Assembly: GCF_032062175.1 (NCBI RefSeq)
Contig: NZ_DAMBQK010000011.1
Coordinates: 1 to 64,000 of the forward strand
Source of the DNA: Atlantibacter sp032062175
GTDB taxonomy: Bacteria; Pseudomonadota; Gammaproteobacteria; Enterobacterales; Enterobacteriaceae
Length of the DNA: 64,000 bases
Reading direction: 5' to 3'
The translations under genes were made by a program, and so were the position numbers. Numbering within the stretch: position 1 is the first letter of the stretch; every line of letters starts with the position of its first letter. This document shows, in pieces, positions 52,069-60,682 of this stretch. The notes beneath the pieces are model-generated. The model did no database searches. It was not told the origin of the DNA and saw nothing but the letters and a program-made list of their open reading frames with translations.

Positions 52069-52247
52069 GCGAATGCTTTGTTTGACATTAACGTTAGCAA
52101 TATTTGCTTCATTCCCTCCAGTATTGCTGTTCAGCGCTAATCCTGAAGCACGACGCCGTAGACGAAATACGCCAAGATTCATTACCGAATTTAATGATTA
52201 AGTTCAGTCACGGCCTCCCGCTGCGACGATCTTTCAAAGGAATGAGT

Positions 52248-53225
52248 ATGCCTGAGCAATCCCAAATTGACGTAACGCCAATCATTGTGGACGCAACCCT
52301 GATTGGCTCGGTTCAACGCACCTTAAGCGAACAAGGCCAGGCCTTGTCCAGGCTGTCGCACCAACTCGACGCGGCACAATACGCCACCGCCCTTAAAATG
52401 ATGCTGGAATGCAAAGGCCATGTGATCCTGTCCGGCATGGGAAAATCGGGGCACGTGGGCAGGAAGATGTCCGCCACGATGGCCTCCACCGGCACACCCA
52501 GTTTCTTTATTCATCCCGCTGAAGCCTTTCACGGCGATCTGGGGATGATTACGCCTTACGATCTGTTGATTTTGATTTCCGCCAGCGGTGAAACCGATGA
52601 GATCCTCAAGCTGATTCCGTCGCTGAAAAATTTCGGCAATCGCATTGTTGCCATCACCAACAACGGTCAATCCACCCTCGCAAAACATGCCGATGCGGTG
52701 CTGGAATTGCATATGGACAGCGAAGCCTGCCCCAACAATCTTGCGCCGACCACCTCCACCACGCTCACGATGGCGATTGGCGATGCGCTAGCCATTGCGT
52801 TAATGGAAAAACGGCAGTTCCGCTCTGACGATTTTGCCCGCTATCACCCAGGCGGTTCTTTAGGACGCCGGCTGCTTACCCGCGTCAGCGATGTCATGGT
52901 GGGCCATGTACCTACCATCGATGCCCAGGCCGACTTTAAAAAAGTCATCCAGGAAATCTCCAGCGGCTGCCAGGGCATGGTGGCGGTGACCGTAGCGCAA
53001 CGCCTGGCGGGAATTATCACCGACGGCGACCTGCGTCGTTTTATGGAAAAACATGACGATTTCCTGACGGCCACCGCTGAACAAATGATGACGCGCCAAC
53101 CGCTGACAATCAGCCCGCAAATGATGGTGGTGGAAGCCGAAGAGATTATGCAGAAACGCCGCGTCTCTTCGCTGCTGGTCACTGAAAATGACGACATCGT
53201 CGGCTTATTACGTATTTTCAATTGA
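52248..53225 (+). CDS. kpsF: Arabinose-5-phosphate isomerase of the capsule locus
   Basis: KpsF converts ribulose 5-phosphate to arabinose 5-phosphate, the precursor of Kdo used for the capsule linker. The 325-residue protein has an N-terminal SIS domain (GHVILSGMGKSGHVGRKMSA, SASGETDEIL) and two C-terminal CBS domains (about 205-325). The core is nearly identical to E. coli KpsF; the first 40 residues diverge. I start at the second of two close ATG codons (52248), 7 bases after AAAGG. It is the first gene of capsule region 1. Confidence 0.93.
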   Translation: MPEQSQIDVTPIIVDATLIGSVQRTLSEQGQALSRLSHQLDAAQYATALKMMLECKGHVILSGMGKSGHVGRKMSATMASTGTPSFFIHPAEAFHGDLGMITPYDLLILISASGETDEILKLIPSLKNFGNRIVAITNNGQSTLAKHADAVLELHMDSEACPNNLAPTTSTTLTMAIGDALAIALMEKRQFRSDDFARYHPGGSLGRRLLTRVSDVMVGHVPTIDAQADFKKVIQEISSGCQGMVAVTVAQRLAGIITDGDLRRFMEKHDDFLTATAEQMMTRQPLTISPQMMVVEAEEIMQKRRVSSLLVTENDDIVGLLRIFN

Positions 53226-53292
53226 TGATTTGACAGGGATTTCCTGCAAAAGAAACCGAGCGTAAATCGCTCCTGTAGATGACGAAACTGGC

Positions 53293-54444
53293 ATGTTTAT
53301 TGAGAAAGTAAGAACCGGTATTCCAGCGGTAAAGCGTAGATTGGCTGTTATTAATCTGGAAACTATTCAGCGACATTTGGGAAAATTAGTCGTGTTGATC
53401 CCAATGACGCTGCTGATTATCTATCTGGTGATTTTTAGCCAACCACGCTATGTCAGCGAATCTACCGTAGCCATTAAGCGTTCCAGTGATATCGACGGCA
53501 GCAGCCTCAACGTGGGGCTGCTGTTAGGCGCATCCAATCCCAGCTCGGTCGAAGATGCCCTGTATCTGAAAGAGTACATCAACTCGCCGGATATGCTGGC
53601 TATCCTCGATAAGCAACTTAACTTTCATGAGGCATTCAGCCAGAGCGGCCTGGATTTTCTCTATCATCTACCGCAGCACGTGACCGCAGAGAAGTTTCTG
53701 GATTATTACCGCAACCGCATCGCGGTCTCCTGGGATGATAAAAACGGCCTGTTAACCATCCAGACACAGGGCTTCACCCCGGAATTCGCGCAACGCTTCA
53801 ACCAGGCGGTACTGAAAGAATCCGAGCGCTTTATTAACGAACTTTCCCACCGTATCGCCAGGGACCAACAGCAGTTCGCCGAAAGCGAGATGGAAAAAGC
53901 GCGCGCCAAACTGGATGAAAGCAAACGCCTGCTGCTGACTTATCAGAACAGCAATAACGTGCTCGATCCGCAGGCTCAGGCGCTGGCCGCCAGTACCCTG
54001 GTCAACACCCTGATGGGCCAGAAGATCCAGATGGAAGCCGAGCTGCGAAACCTGCTGACCTATCTGCGCGAAGATGCGCCGCAGGTGGTGAGCGCGCGTA
54101 ATGCCATTGATTCTCTTGCCAGCCAGATTGACGAAGAGAAAAGCAAAATCACCGCGCCGGACGGCCATAAGCTCAACCGTATGGCGGTGGATTTCGAAGA
54201 GATCAAATCCCAGGTGGCGTTTGATACCGAAATCTACAAGCTGGCGCTCACGTCAATTGAAAAAACGCGCGTTGAATCGGCCCGTAAGCTGAAAGTGCTG
54301 TCTGTGATCAGCTCGCCGCAACGTCCTGAAGAATCACGCTTCCCGAATATTCCTTACCTGCTCGCCAGCTGGTTGCTGGTGTGCGGTTTACTGTTCGGAA
54401 CCATAAAACTGCTGTTGGCGGTTATTGAAGATCATAAAGATTAA
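53293..54444 (+). CDS. kpsE: Capsule export inner-membrane protein KpsE
   Basis: KpsE is a polysaccharide co-polymerase/adaptor-type protein that links the ABC transporter KpsMT with the outer-membrane component KpsD. The 383-residue protein has one N-terminal helix (about 30-50), a long periplasmic part with coiled-coil (about 185-310) and a C-terminal helix (about 350-372). Its length agrees with E. coli KpsE (382). A 67-base gap with a small GAGCG/CGCTC hairpin (53258-53272) separates it from kpsF, and its ribosome site is weak. Confidence 0.93.
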   Translation: MFIEKVRTGIPAVKRRLAVINLETIQRHLGKLVVLIPMTLLIIYLVIFSQPRYVSESTVAIKRSSDIDGSSLNVGLLLGASNPSSVEDALYLKEYINSPDMLAILDKQLNFHEAFSQSGLDFLYHLPQHVTAEKFLDYYRNRIAVSWDDKNGLLTIQTQGFTPEFAQRFNQAVLKESERFINELSHRIARDQQQFAESEMEKARAKLDESKRLLLTYQNSNNVLDPQAQALAASTLVNTLMGQKIQMEAELRNLLTYLREDAPQVVSARNAIDSLASQIDEEKSKITAPDGHKLNRMAVDFEEIKSQVAFDTEIYKLALTSIEKTRVESARKLKVLSVISSPQRPEESRFPNIPYLLASWLLVCGLLFGTIKLLLAVIEDHKD

Positions 54445-54467
54445 TAAGAGTCATCACTGAGTTTGCT

Positions 54468-56138
54468 ATGAAATTATTAAAATGGATTTGCGTCGCCCTG
54501 GCCTGTCAGTTAGCACAGGCTAACGCCGTTGGCATTAATGCCGACCCTAACCTCACGGGCGCGCCAATGCCGGATCTGCTGCCTGGCCAGAACCAACCAG
54601 CCGTTTCCAGCGATGGGTTTGATAACTCGCCTCCTCCCGCCAGCGCGGCGTTAATGAGCCGTATGTTCGGTGCCCAGCTTTTCACTTCTTCTACCGCAGA
54701 CAGCGGCGCCAGCATCGGTTTTAACCCGAGCTACGTGATTGGCCTGGGCGATACCATCCAAATCCGCCTGTGGGGCGCTTTCAGCTTCGACGGCGCGTTA
54801 ACGGTGGATCCGAAAGGGAATATCTTCCTGCCTAACGTCGGCCCGCTGAAAGTCGCCGGGATCACTAACGGGCAGTTGAATGCTTTAGTCACCAGCAAAG
54901 TGAAAGAAGTGTACCAGGCGAACGTTAACGTCTATGCCTCGCTGGTGCAGGCGCAGCCGGTAAAAGTGTTCGTCACTGGCTATGTCCGCAATCCTGGCCT
55001 TTACGGCGGCGTAGCGTCTGACTCGCTGCTTTCGTACCTGAGCAAAGCGGGCGGCGTTGACAGCGATCGCGGCAGCTATGTGGATATTGTCGTCAAACGC
55101 GGCACCCGCGTGCGCTCGCGTGTCAATCTGTATGACTTCCTGCTCAGCGGCAATCTGGCGCTGTCGCAGTTCTCCGATGGCGACACCATCGTGGTTGGCC
55201 CACGCCAGCACACCTTTAGCGTTGAAGGCGACGTGTTCAACAGCTATGACTTTGAATTCGCCAACAGCACCATCCCTGTGACTGAAGCCCTGAGCTGGGC
55301 GCGGCCTAAGCCGGGTGCCACCCATATGACGATTATTCGCCAGCAGGGCACCATGAAGCGCAGCGAATATTATCCGCTGAGCTCTGCGCCGGGCCGCACC
55401 TTGCAGGATGGCGACAAACTGGTTGTCAGTTCCGACCGCTATGCCGGCACTATCCAGGTACGTGTAGAAGGCGCACACTCCGGCGAGCACGCTATTGTGC
55501 TGCCGTACGGCGCAACGATGCGCCAGGTCCTGTCGCAGGTGCGCCCGAACAGCATGTCGCAGATGGATGCCATCCAACTGTACCGCCGCTCCGTGGCGCT
55601 GCGTCAAAAAGAGATGCTCGACGTATCCCTGCAAAAACTGGAGCAGGCTTCGCTTTCCGCACAATCATCCACGCAAGAAGAAGCGCGCTTACGCATGCAG
55701 GAAGCGCAGCTGGTCAGCCGCTTTGTGGCTAAAGCCCGCACCGTGGTGCCTAAAGGCGAGGTGGTGCTGAACGAGAAAAACATCGACTCGGTACTGCTGG
55801 AAGATGGCGATGTGATTAGCATCCCGGAAAAAACGTCTCTGGTGATAGTTCACGGCGAAGTGCTGTTCCCGAACGCCGTAAGCTGGGAGAAAGGCCTGGA
55901 TCCGGAAGAGTACATCGAGAAATGCGGCGGCCTGACGCAGAAATCGGGTAACTCCAAAATCATCGTGATCCGCCAGAACGGTGAAGCGCTGAACGCCGAT
56001 GACGTTAAAGAAATGCGTGCCGGTGACGAGATTATGGTATTGCCGAAGTACGAGTCGAAGAACATCGAAGTTACGCGCGGTATTTCCACGATCCTGTACC
56101 AACTGGCCGTGGCGGCAAAAGTTATTCTGACGTTGTAA
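54468..56138 (+). CDS. kpsD: Capsule polysaccharide export protein KpsD
   Basis: KpsD is the outer-membrane-associated export component of group 2 capsules. The 556-residue protein has a signal peptide (cleavage after QLAQANA). An N-terminal poly-saccharide export domain (SYVIGLGDTIQIRLWGAFSF) is followed by repeated SLBB-type segments (VFVTGYVRNPG, VRVEGAHSGE, VIVHGEVLFPN). Its length fits E. coli KpsD (558). It lies 23 bases after kpsE. Confidence 0.94.
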   Translation: MKLLKWICVALACQLAQANAVGINADPNLTGAPMPDLLPGQNQPAVSSDGFDNSPPPASAALMSRMFGAQLFTSSTADSGASIGFNPSYVIGLGDTIQIRLWGAFSFDGALTVDPKGNIFLPNVGPLKVAGITNGQLNALVTSKVKEVYQANVNVYASLVQAQPVKVFVTGYVRNPGLYGGVASDSLLSYLSKAGGVDSDRGSYVDIVVKRGTRVRSRVNLYDFLLSGNLALSQFSDGDTIVVGPRQHTFSVEGDVFNSYDFEFANSTIPVTEALSWARPKPGATHMTIIRQQGTMKRSEYYPLSSAPGRTLQDGDKLVVSSDRYAGTIQVRVEGAHSGEHAIVLPYGATMRQVLSQVRPNSMSQMDAIQLYRRSVALRQKEMLDVSLQKLEQASLSAQSSTQEEARLRMQEAQLVSRFVAKARTVVPKGEVVLNEKNIDSVLLEDGDVISIPEKTSLVIVHGEVLFPNAVSWEKGLDPEEYIEKCGGLTQKSGNSKIIVIRQNGEALNADDVKEMRAGDEIMVLPKYESKNIEVTRGISTILYQLAVAAKVILTL

Positions 56139-56190
56139 CCATCGGCCCTGCCCCTACGTGGGCAGGGTTAATCAGGGAGAGGCATACACG

Positions 56191-58212
56191 GTGTTAGGCA
56201 TTTTTTCCGGTGGTATCTGGCGCATTCCGTTTCGCGAAAGCTTTTTGCCTGGACCCCATCAAAAATTGTCATCACAACGCCCGGTCCCGCCGGGTATTGA
56301 GGCCGTTGCGGTGTGGGGCTTTCGTCCCAGCGCCCGTAAGCCTGTCGACCTGGCACAAGCGGCCCGGTTGCCTGTCGTGCGTCTTGAGGATGGTTTTATC
56401 CGTTCGCTTGGGCTGGGCGTAACGGGTTGCCCACCGCTGTCGATGGTCGTTGATTACCAGGGTATGTATTACGACGCCTCTACGCCAAGCACGCTCGAAG
56501 CCCTGATTCAGGATACCGCTGGCAACGCGCCGCTGATAAACGAGGCTCGCCAATTGATGGCGGACATCGTCAGCTACGATCTCTCTAAATATAATCAGGC
56601 TGCGCCCTGGATCCCCGATGCCTGGTCCGGCAAACAGGTGCTGGTGGTCGATCAAACCGTTGGCGATGTCTCCGTCAGCAAAGGCAATGCAGACCCTTCA
56701 CGTTTTACAGAAATGCTGGAAACCGCGCGGCGTGAAAACCCTGATGCGCGGATCCTGGTGAAAGTCCACCCTGATGTACTGTGTGGTAAAAAAGCAGGCT
56801 ATTTCGCCGGGCTGCGCAACGACGCGCAAATCCAGCTTTTCGCTCAGGATGTTAGCCCGCAGTCGCTGCTGCGCCATATGGATAAAGTCTACGTCGTGAC
56901 CTCTCAGTACGGCTTTGAGGCCCTGATGGCGGGTAAACCCGTTGTCTGTTTTGGGCAACCCTGGTACGCCGGATGGGGCCTGACAGACGATCGCCATGCG
57001 AATGCCGCCATGCTTGCCGCGCGGCGGCAGCCTGCCACGCTGGACGCGCTGTTCACCGCCGCCTATCTGCGTTATACCCGCTACCGCAACCCGGTAACCG
57101 GCGAACCCGCAGACTTGCGTATTGTGATGGAATGGTTGGCCCTACAACGCCGCCATATTTTAGCCCGCGCGGGCCATATCTGGGCACCCGGCCTGAGCTT
57201 ATGGAAATGCTCGGTATTAAAGCCGTTTCTTAAAACCGCTGATAATCGCCTCAACTTTTCAAAACGCGGTAAAGACGCAACCGCCTGCGTGGTGTGGGGT
57301 ACGCGCGGCGAAGCGACGTGGCAATCCTCAGCCAATCAAAAATCGCTGCCGCTATGGCGCATGGAAGATGGCTTTATTCGCTCATCAGGCCTGGGTTCCG
57401 ATTTACTGCCTCCGCTCTCGCTGGTGCTCGATAAAACCGGTATCTACTACGACGCCCGTCGTCCCAGCGACCTGGAAAATTTGCTCAACGCCAGTGCGTT
57501 AACCGCATCGCAGTCCCAACGTGCGCAGGCGTTACGCCAGAGCCTGGTGGCGCATAAGCTAAGCAAATATAACCTCGGCGGCGCATGGCAACTGCCTGCC
57601 AGGGCCACGGGTAAACGTGTTCTCTTGGTACCCGGACAGGTAGAGGACGACGCCTCCATCGCCACCGGCACGTTATCCATCAACACCAACCGCGATTTAC
57701 TGCGAACAGTGCGCGAGCGCAATCCTGACGCGTTTGTTATCTACAAACCCCATCCTGATGTGGTGGTGGGTAATCGCATGGGGCAAATTGCCCCGGAAGA
57801 TCTGGCTGCATGGGCAGATTGTGAAGCGCGGGATGCGGACATTATCGACTGCATCCAGCTAGCCGATGAGCTACACACCATGACCTCGCTTTCGGGCTTT
57901 GAGGCGCTGCTACACGGCAAACAGGTCTACTGCTATGGAATGCCGTTTTATGCCGGTTGGGGGCTAACGCATGATGAACATACCCTGCCGCGCCGCGCCC
58001 GCAAGCTGAGCCTGGATGATGTGGTTTATCAGGCGCTAATCGCGTATCCAACTTATATCCATCCGGTCCGGCAGGAGCCCATAACGGTAGAGGACGCGGT
58101 CAGCGTATTGAAGAGCGCGCCGCGTGGTGAGATGAAGGCTGTGTCAGGATTGATAAGTTGGATAGCTCGTAAAGTAAGAAAAATAAAAATGGTTATAAAA
58201 GTTGTTATTTAA
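56191..58212 (+). CDS. kpsC: Capsule beta-Kdo transferase KpsC
   Basis: KpsC alternately adds beta-2,4 and beta-2,7-linked Kdo to extend the glycolipid linker that anchors the capsule. The 673-residue protein contains two homologous glycosyltransferase halves, each with the motif EDGFIRS (about residues 66 and 392) and HPDV (VKVHPDV, YKPHPDV). The start is GTG at 56191 behind AGGGAGAG, giving LGIFSGGIWRIP, which matches the E. coli start. Directly after kpsD, with no kpsU between. The last 70 or so bases turn strongly AT-rich. Confidence 0.94.
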   Translation: MLGIFSGGIWRIPFRESFLPGPHQKLSSQRPVPPGIEAVAVWGFRPSARKPVDLAQAARLPVVRLEDGFIRSLGLGVTGCPPLSMVVDYQGMYYDASTPSTLEALIQDTAGNAPLINEARQLMADIVSYDLSKYNQAAPWIPDAWSGKQVLVVDQTVGDVSVSKGNADPSRFTEMLETARRENPDARILVKVHPDVLCGKKAGYFAGLRNDAQIQLFAQDVSPQSLLRHMDKVYVVTSQYGFEALMAGKPVVCFGQPWYAGWGLTDDRHANAAMLAARRQPATLDALFTAAYLRYTRYRNPVTGEPADLRIVMEWLALQRRHILARAGHIWAPGLSLWKCSVLKPFLKTADNRLNFSKRGKDATACVVWGTRGEATWQSSANQKSLPLWRMEDGFIRSSGLGSDLLPPLSLVLDKTGIYYDARRPSDLENLLNASALTASQSQRAQALRQSLVAHKLSKYNLGGAWQLPARATGKRVLLVPGQVEDDASIATGTLSINTNRDLLRTVRERNPDAFVIYKPHPDVVVGNRMGQIAPEDLAAWADCEARDADIIDCIQLADELHTMTSLSGFEALLHGKQVYCYGMPFYAGWGLTHDEHTLPRRARKLSLDDVVYQALIAYPTYIHPVRQEPITVEDAVSVLKSAPRGEMKAVSGLISWIARKVRKIKMVIKVVI

Positions 58213-59411
58213 TGAGTGCGAGCAAAATGAAAAATATAACATCTAATTTTGCAGTAGAGATGCTTCTCAGTGGGAAAAAATATCTTTTGCTACAAGGACC
58301 AATGGGACCATTTTTTTCAGATTTAGCAGATTGGTTGATATCTCAGGACCGTGAAGTCACAAGTGTAATATTTAATGGTGGAGATTATTTTTACAATCGT
58401 AAAAATAGGCATGTACGGTATACGCAAACAGTACATGAGTTCCCATCATGGCTAAAGAAAACATGGGAGCAGTATAATTTTGACACAATAATATGTTTCG
58501 GTGATTGCCGCCCTCTGCATCAAGCCGCCTCTTCATGGTCAAAATCGAAGAAAATTCAATTTTTGGTTTTTGAAGAAGGATATTTAAGGCCGCATTTTAT
58601 TACCTTAGAAAAACAAGGGGTAAATGCTTTTTCAACACTTCCTAAAGATCCTGACTTCTATAGAAACCACCCACCTTATGAAGAAAAAGAAATTAAACAT
58701 TTCATTCCATCTATAGCTAAAAGAAATATTCATGCGACGTGGTATTATCTTATGGGAAGTTTATATAAAAAAAATTTTCCGAACTACAGACATCATAAAT
58801 CATTCTCTCCCATTTATGAAGCACGTTGCTGGATACGTGCATGGTATCGAAAGAAGTGGTATGCACTATTACAGCATAAGCGACTTAATTATTTGACGAA
58901 CAATCTTGATAATCAATACTTTCTTGCAATATTACAGGTTTATAACGATAGTCAAATCAGAAACCACAGCCCATATGATGACATTAGAGACTATATAAAC
59001 GAAGTTATTTATTCTTTCAGCAAATATGCATGCTCTTCGGACTATTTGGTATTTAAACACCACCCAATGGACCGGGGCCACAGGCTCTATAGTCCTCTAA
59101 TTAAAAAGCTTGAAGCTAAATACCATGTCAAAGGAAGAATAATATATATACATGACTTATCAATGCCAAAGTTACTTACCCATTCAAAGGCTGTTATTAC
59201 GATTAATAGTACTGCGGGTATTTCAGCGCTAATCCACAACAAGCCATTAAAAGTGATGGGAAAAGCGATTTATGACATGAAGGGATTAACTTACCAGGGT
59301 AACCTTAACAGCTTCTGGAAAAAACATCATAAACCTGACATGTTATTATTAAATAATTTTCGCAATTACTTATTACAACACACTCAAATTAATAATGTTT
59401 TCTATAAATAA
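58212..59411 (+). CDS. kpsS: Capsule Kdo transferase KpsS
   Basis: KpsS adds the first beta-Kdo to lyso-phosphatidylglycerol, starting the linker. The 399-residue protein carries the family motifs LLLQGPMGPFFSDLADWL at the N-terminus, FEEGYLRPHFITLE (about 122-135) and a His-Pro motif (FKHHPMD). It overlaps kpsC by one base (TAATG). Unlike kpsFEDC it is visibly AT-rich, like region 2, suggesting that a recombination boundary lies at the kpsC-kpsS junction. It ends region 1 and converges with the neu genes. Confidence 0.92.
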   Translation: MSASKMKNITSNFAVEMLLSGKKYLLLQGPMGPFFSDLADWLISQDREVTSVIFNGGDYFYNRKNRHVRYTQTVHEFPSWLKKTWEQYNFDTIICFGDCRPLHQAASSWSKSKKIQFLVFEEGYLRPHFITLEKQGVNAFSTLPKDPDFYRNHPPYEEKEIKHFIPSIAKRNIHATWYYLMGSLYKKNFPNYRHHKSFSPIYEARCWIRAWYRKKWYALLQHKRLNYLTNNLDNQYFLAILQVYNDSQIRNHSPYDDIRDYINEVIYSFSKYACSSDYLVFKHHPMDRGHRLYSPLIKKLEAKYHVKGRIIYIHDLSMPKLLTHSKAVITINSTAGISALIHNKPLKVMGKAIYDMKGLTYQGNLNSFWKKHHKPDMLLLNNFRNYLLQHTQINNVFYK

Positions 59412-59427
59412 GAGTGCTCAGCGCAAT

Positions 59428-59456
59428 AAAAAAGGGCGTTACAAAACGCCCTTTTA
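59428..59456. terminator. Bidirectional terminator between capsule regions 1 and 2
   Basis: AAAAGGGCGTT/AACGCCCTTTT stem with loop ACAA; A- and T-runs on both sides serve kpsS (plus) and the neuS-like gene (minus). Confidence 0.9.
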
Positions 59457-59472
59457 ATTGTAGTTGCAAATT

Positions 59473-60669
59473 TTATTGATGTTTAAAAATAGGATCGCTG
59501 AAAGATGATATGATTCTAACGTTTGTAAAATTCTTCAAAATGTCAAAGTGCTGGCTCAGAGTTATAATGCCTTTTCGAGATTGCTTATTGTTACATAACT
59601 CAAGCATAAGCGGTGCTATCGAGTAAGGCTGACATTTATTTGAAATTAAGGGAGAGTAAACTAAAGAAGAAGATGTCAAACCAATTAGCATCTTAATCTT
59701 GAATTTTTTTATGACAGGTTCTATTAAAAAATCAGGTTCAGTTATCAAAACAATATCTTTACACTTAGCATCTTTGATAGCTTTGCTAATGATAGACACG
59801 TTTTTAACAGGTTCTTTGGGATGAAGCTTAATAAATATTCTCGAACCTTTATCTTTCTCTAAACGTTGAAGGATAGATACTAAACTTTTAGCAAACAAAG
59901 TCTGGTTAATAGCATATTTTTGGTTGACATAAATGATATCATGGCTGGTTAGGTTATATTTACCAATAACGATATTAACTTTTGGAGATAATTTTGCTGA
60001 TGGTGCATTGGTGAATTCAATAAATTCTTTTGCTTGAAATCTCTCTTTCAAGAGTTCTGGAAATGATCCATAAACCTTTTCATATCGTAAATCTGGATAG
60101 CGAAAAGATTTTATTGCATTAAAATACCCTGAAAAGAAATTAACATTAGCAAAGCTAGACTGAGATAATTTTTTATAGGTCCCAGTACCTTCTTCTATCA
60201 AAGAACATCTAATATTGTTTTTTTTGAATAAAGATAAGAAAATAGAATAATGATACTCGTAGCTCATAAAGTAAGCATGTTGAGCATTTGATATCTCTAC
60301 GATTTTCTTATAAACATGATAGAACCAGGCTGCTTTTTGGAAAGAAAATGCGTTAGGGAAAACAGGTATAGTTAATAAATTAGCTGAAGAAAATAATTTT
60401 TTTTCCATTTGCTCAAGAATTATCTTGGGCATTTGCAAATTTTTTTCGGTAGCTAACACAATTAATCCGTTATTCCTTTTATTATATCTCCTAATAAACT
60501 CTTCAGCCTTTTTCAATTGTCCAAGATTGCTGATGATAAATATATTTTTGCAATTAAAGCGATTACCCGACAATAATTCATTAGTTTTATTGTTTGCATT
60601 AAAAAACCATGAATCATTAAAAAACTGCTTTGGTTTAAAAACCAGTTTTTTTATCTTTTTAGAAAACAT
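59473..60669 (-). CDS. neuS: NeuS-like polysialyltransferase (GT38)
   Basis: The 398-residue glycosyltransferase closely resembles E. coli K1 NeuS along its whole length, including the start FFNDSWFFN, NIFIISNLGQLKKAE, RCSLIEEGTGTYK (Glu159-Glu160-Gly161) and FIKLHPKE (His283-Pro284). The acidic-Gly and His-Pro motifs are those needed for activity in bacterial polysialyltransferases. It would extend sialic acid chains on the Kdo glycolipid at the inner membrane. Sequence alone does not tell alpha-2,8 homopolymer (K1) from alternating 2,8/2,9 linkage (K92). Last gene of the minus-strand region 2 unit; AT-rich. Confidence 0.88.
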   Translation of the reverse strand: MFSKKIKKLVFKPKQFFNDSWFFNANNKTNELLSGNRFNCKNIFIISNLGQLKKAEEFIRRYNKRNNGLIVLATEKNLQMPKIILEQMEKKLFSSANLLTIPVFPNAFSFQKAAWFYHVYKKIVEISNAQHAYFMSYEYHYSIFLSLFKKNNIRCSLIEEGTGTYKKLSQSSFANVNFFSGYFNAIKSFRYPDLRYEKVYGSFPELLKERFQAKEFIEFTNAPSAKLSPKVNIVIGKYNLTSHDIIYVNQKYAINQTLFAKSLVSILQRLEKDKGSRIFIKLHPKEPVKNVSIISKAIKDAKCKDIVLITEPDFLIEPVIKKFKIKMLIGLTSSSLVYSPLISNKCQPYSIAPLMLELCNNKQSRKGIITLSQHFDILKNFTNVRIISSFSDPIFKHQ

Positions 60670-60682
60670 TAAAACCCCAAGC

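Larger units (their letters stand above)
51859..52247 (+). promoter_or_regulatory. Long leader/control region upstream of kpsF
   Basis: About 390 bases, AT-richer than the genes on either side, with no supported gene. The best promoter is TTGAGC (51882-51887), an 18-base spacer and GATAAT (51906-51911), which would leave a leader of about 330 bases. E. coli group 2 region 1 also has a long untranslated leader. Two palindromes lie inside. I do not see an ops (GGCGGTAG) element for RfaH. Confidence 0.5.

Noticed and set aside
51991..52182. 63-codon minus-strand frame in the kpsF leader
   Set aside because: No recognisable product and no ribosome site; it lies in a region better explained as promoter and leader.
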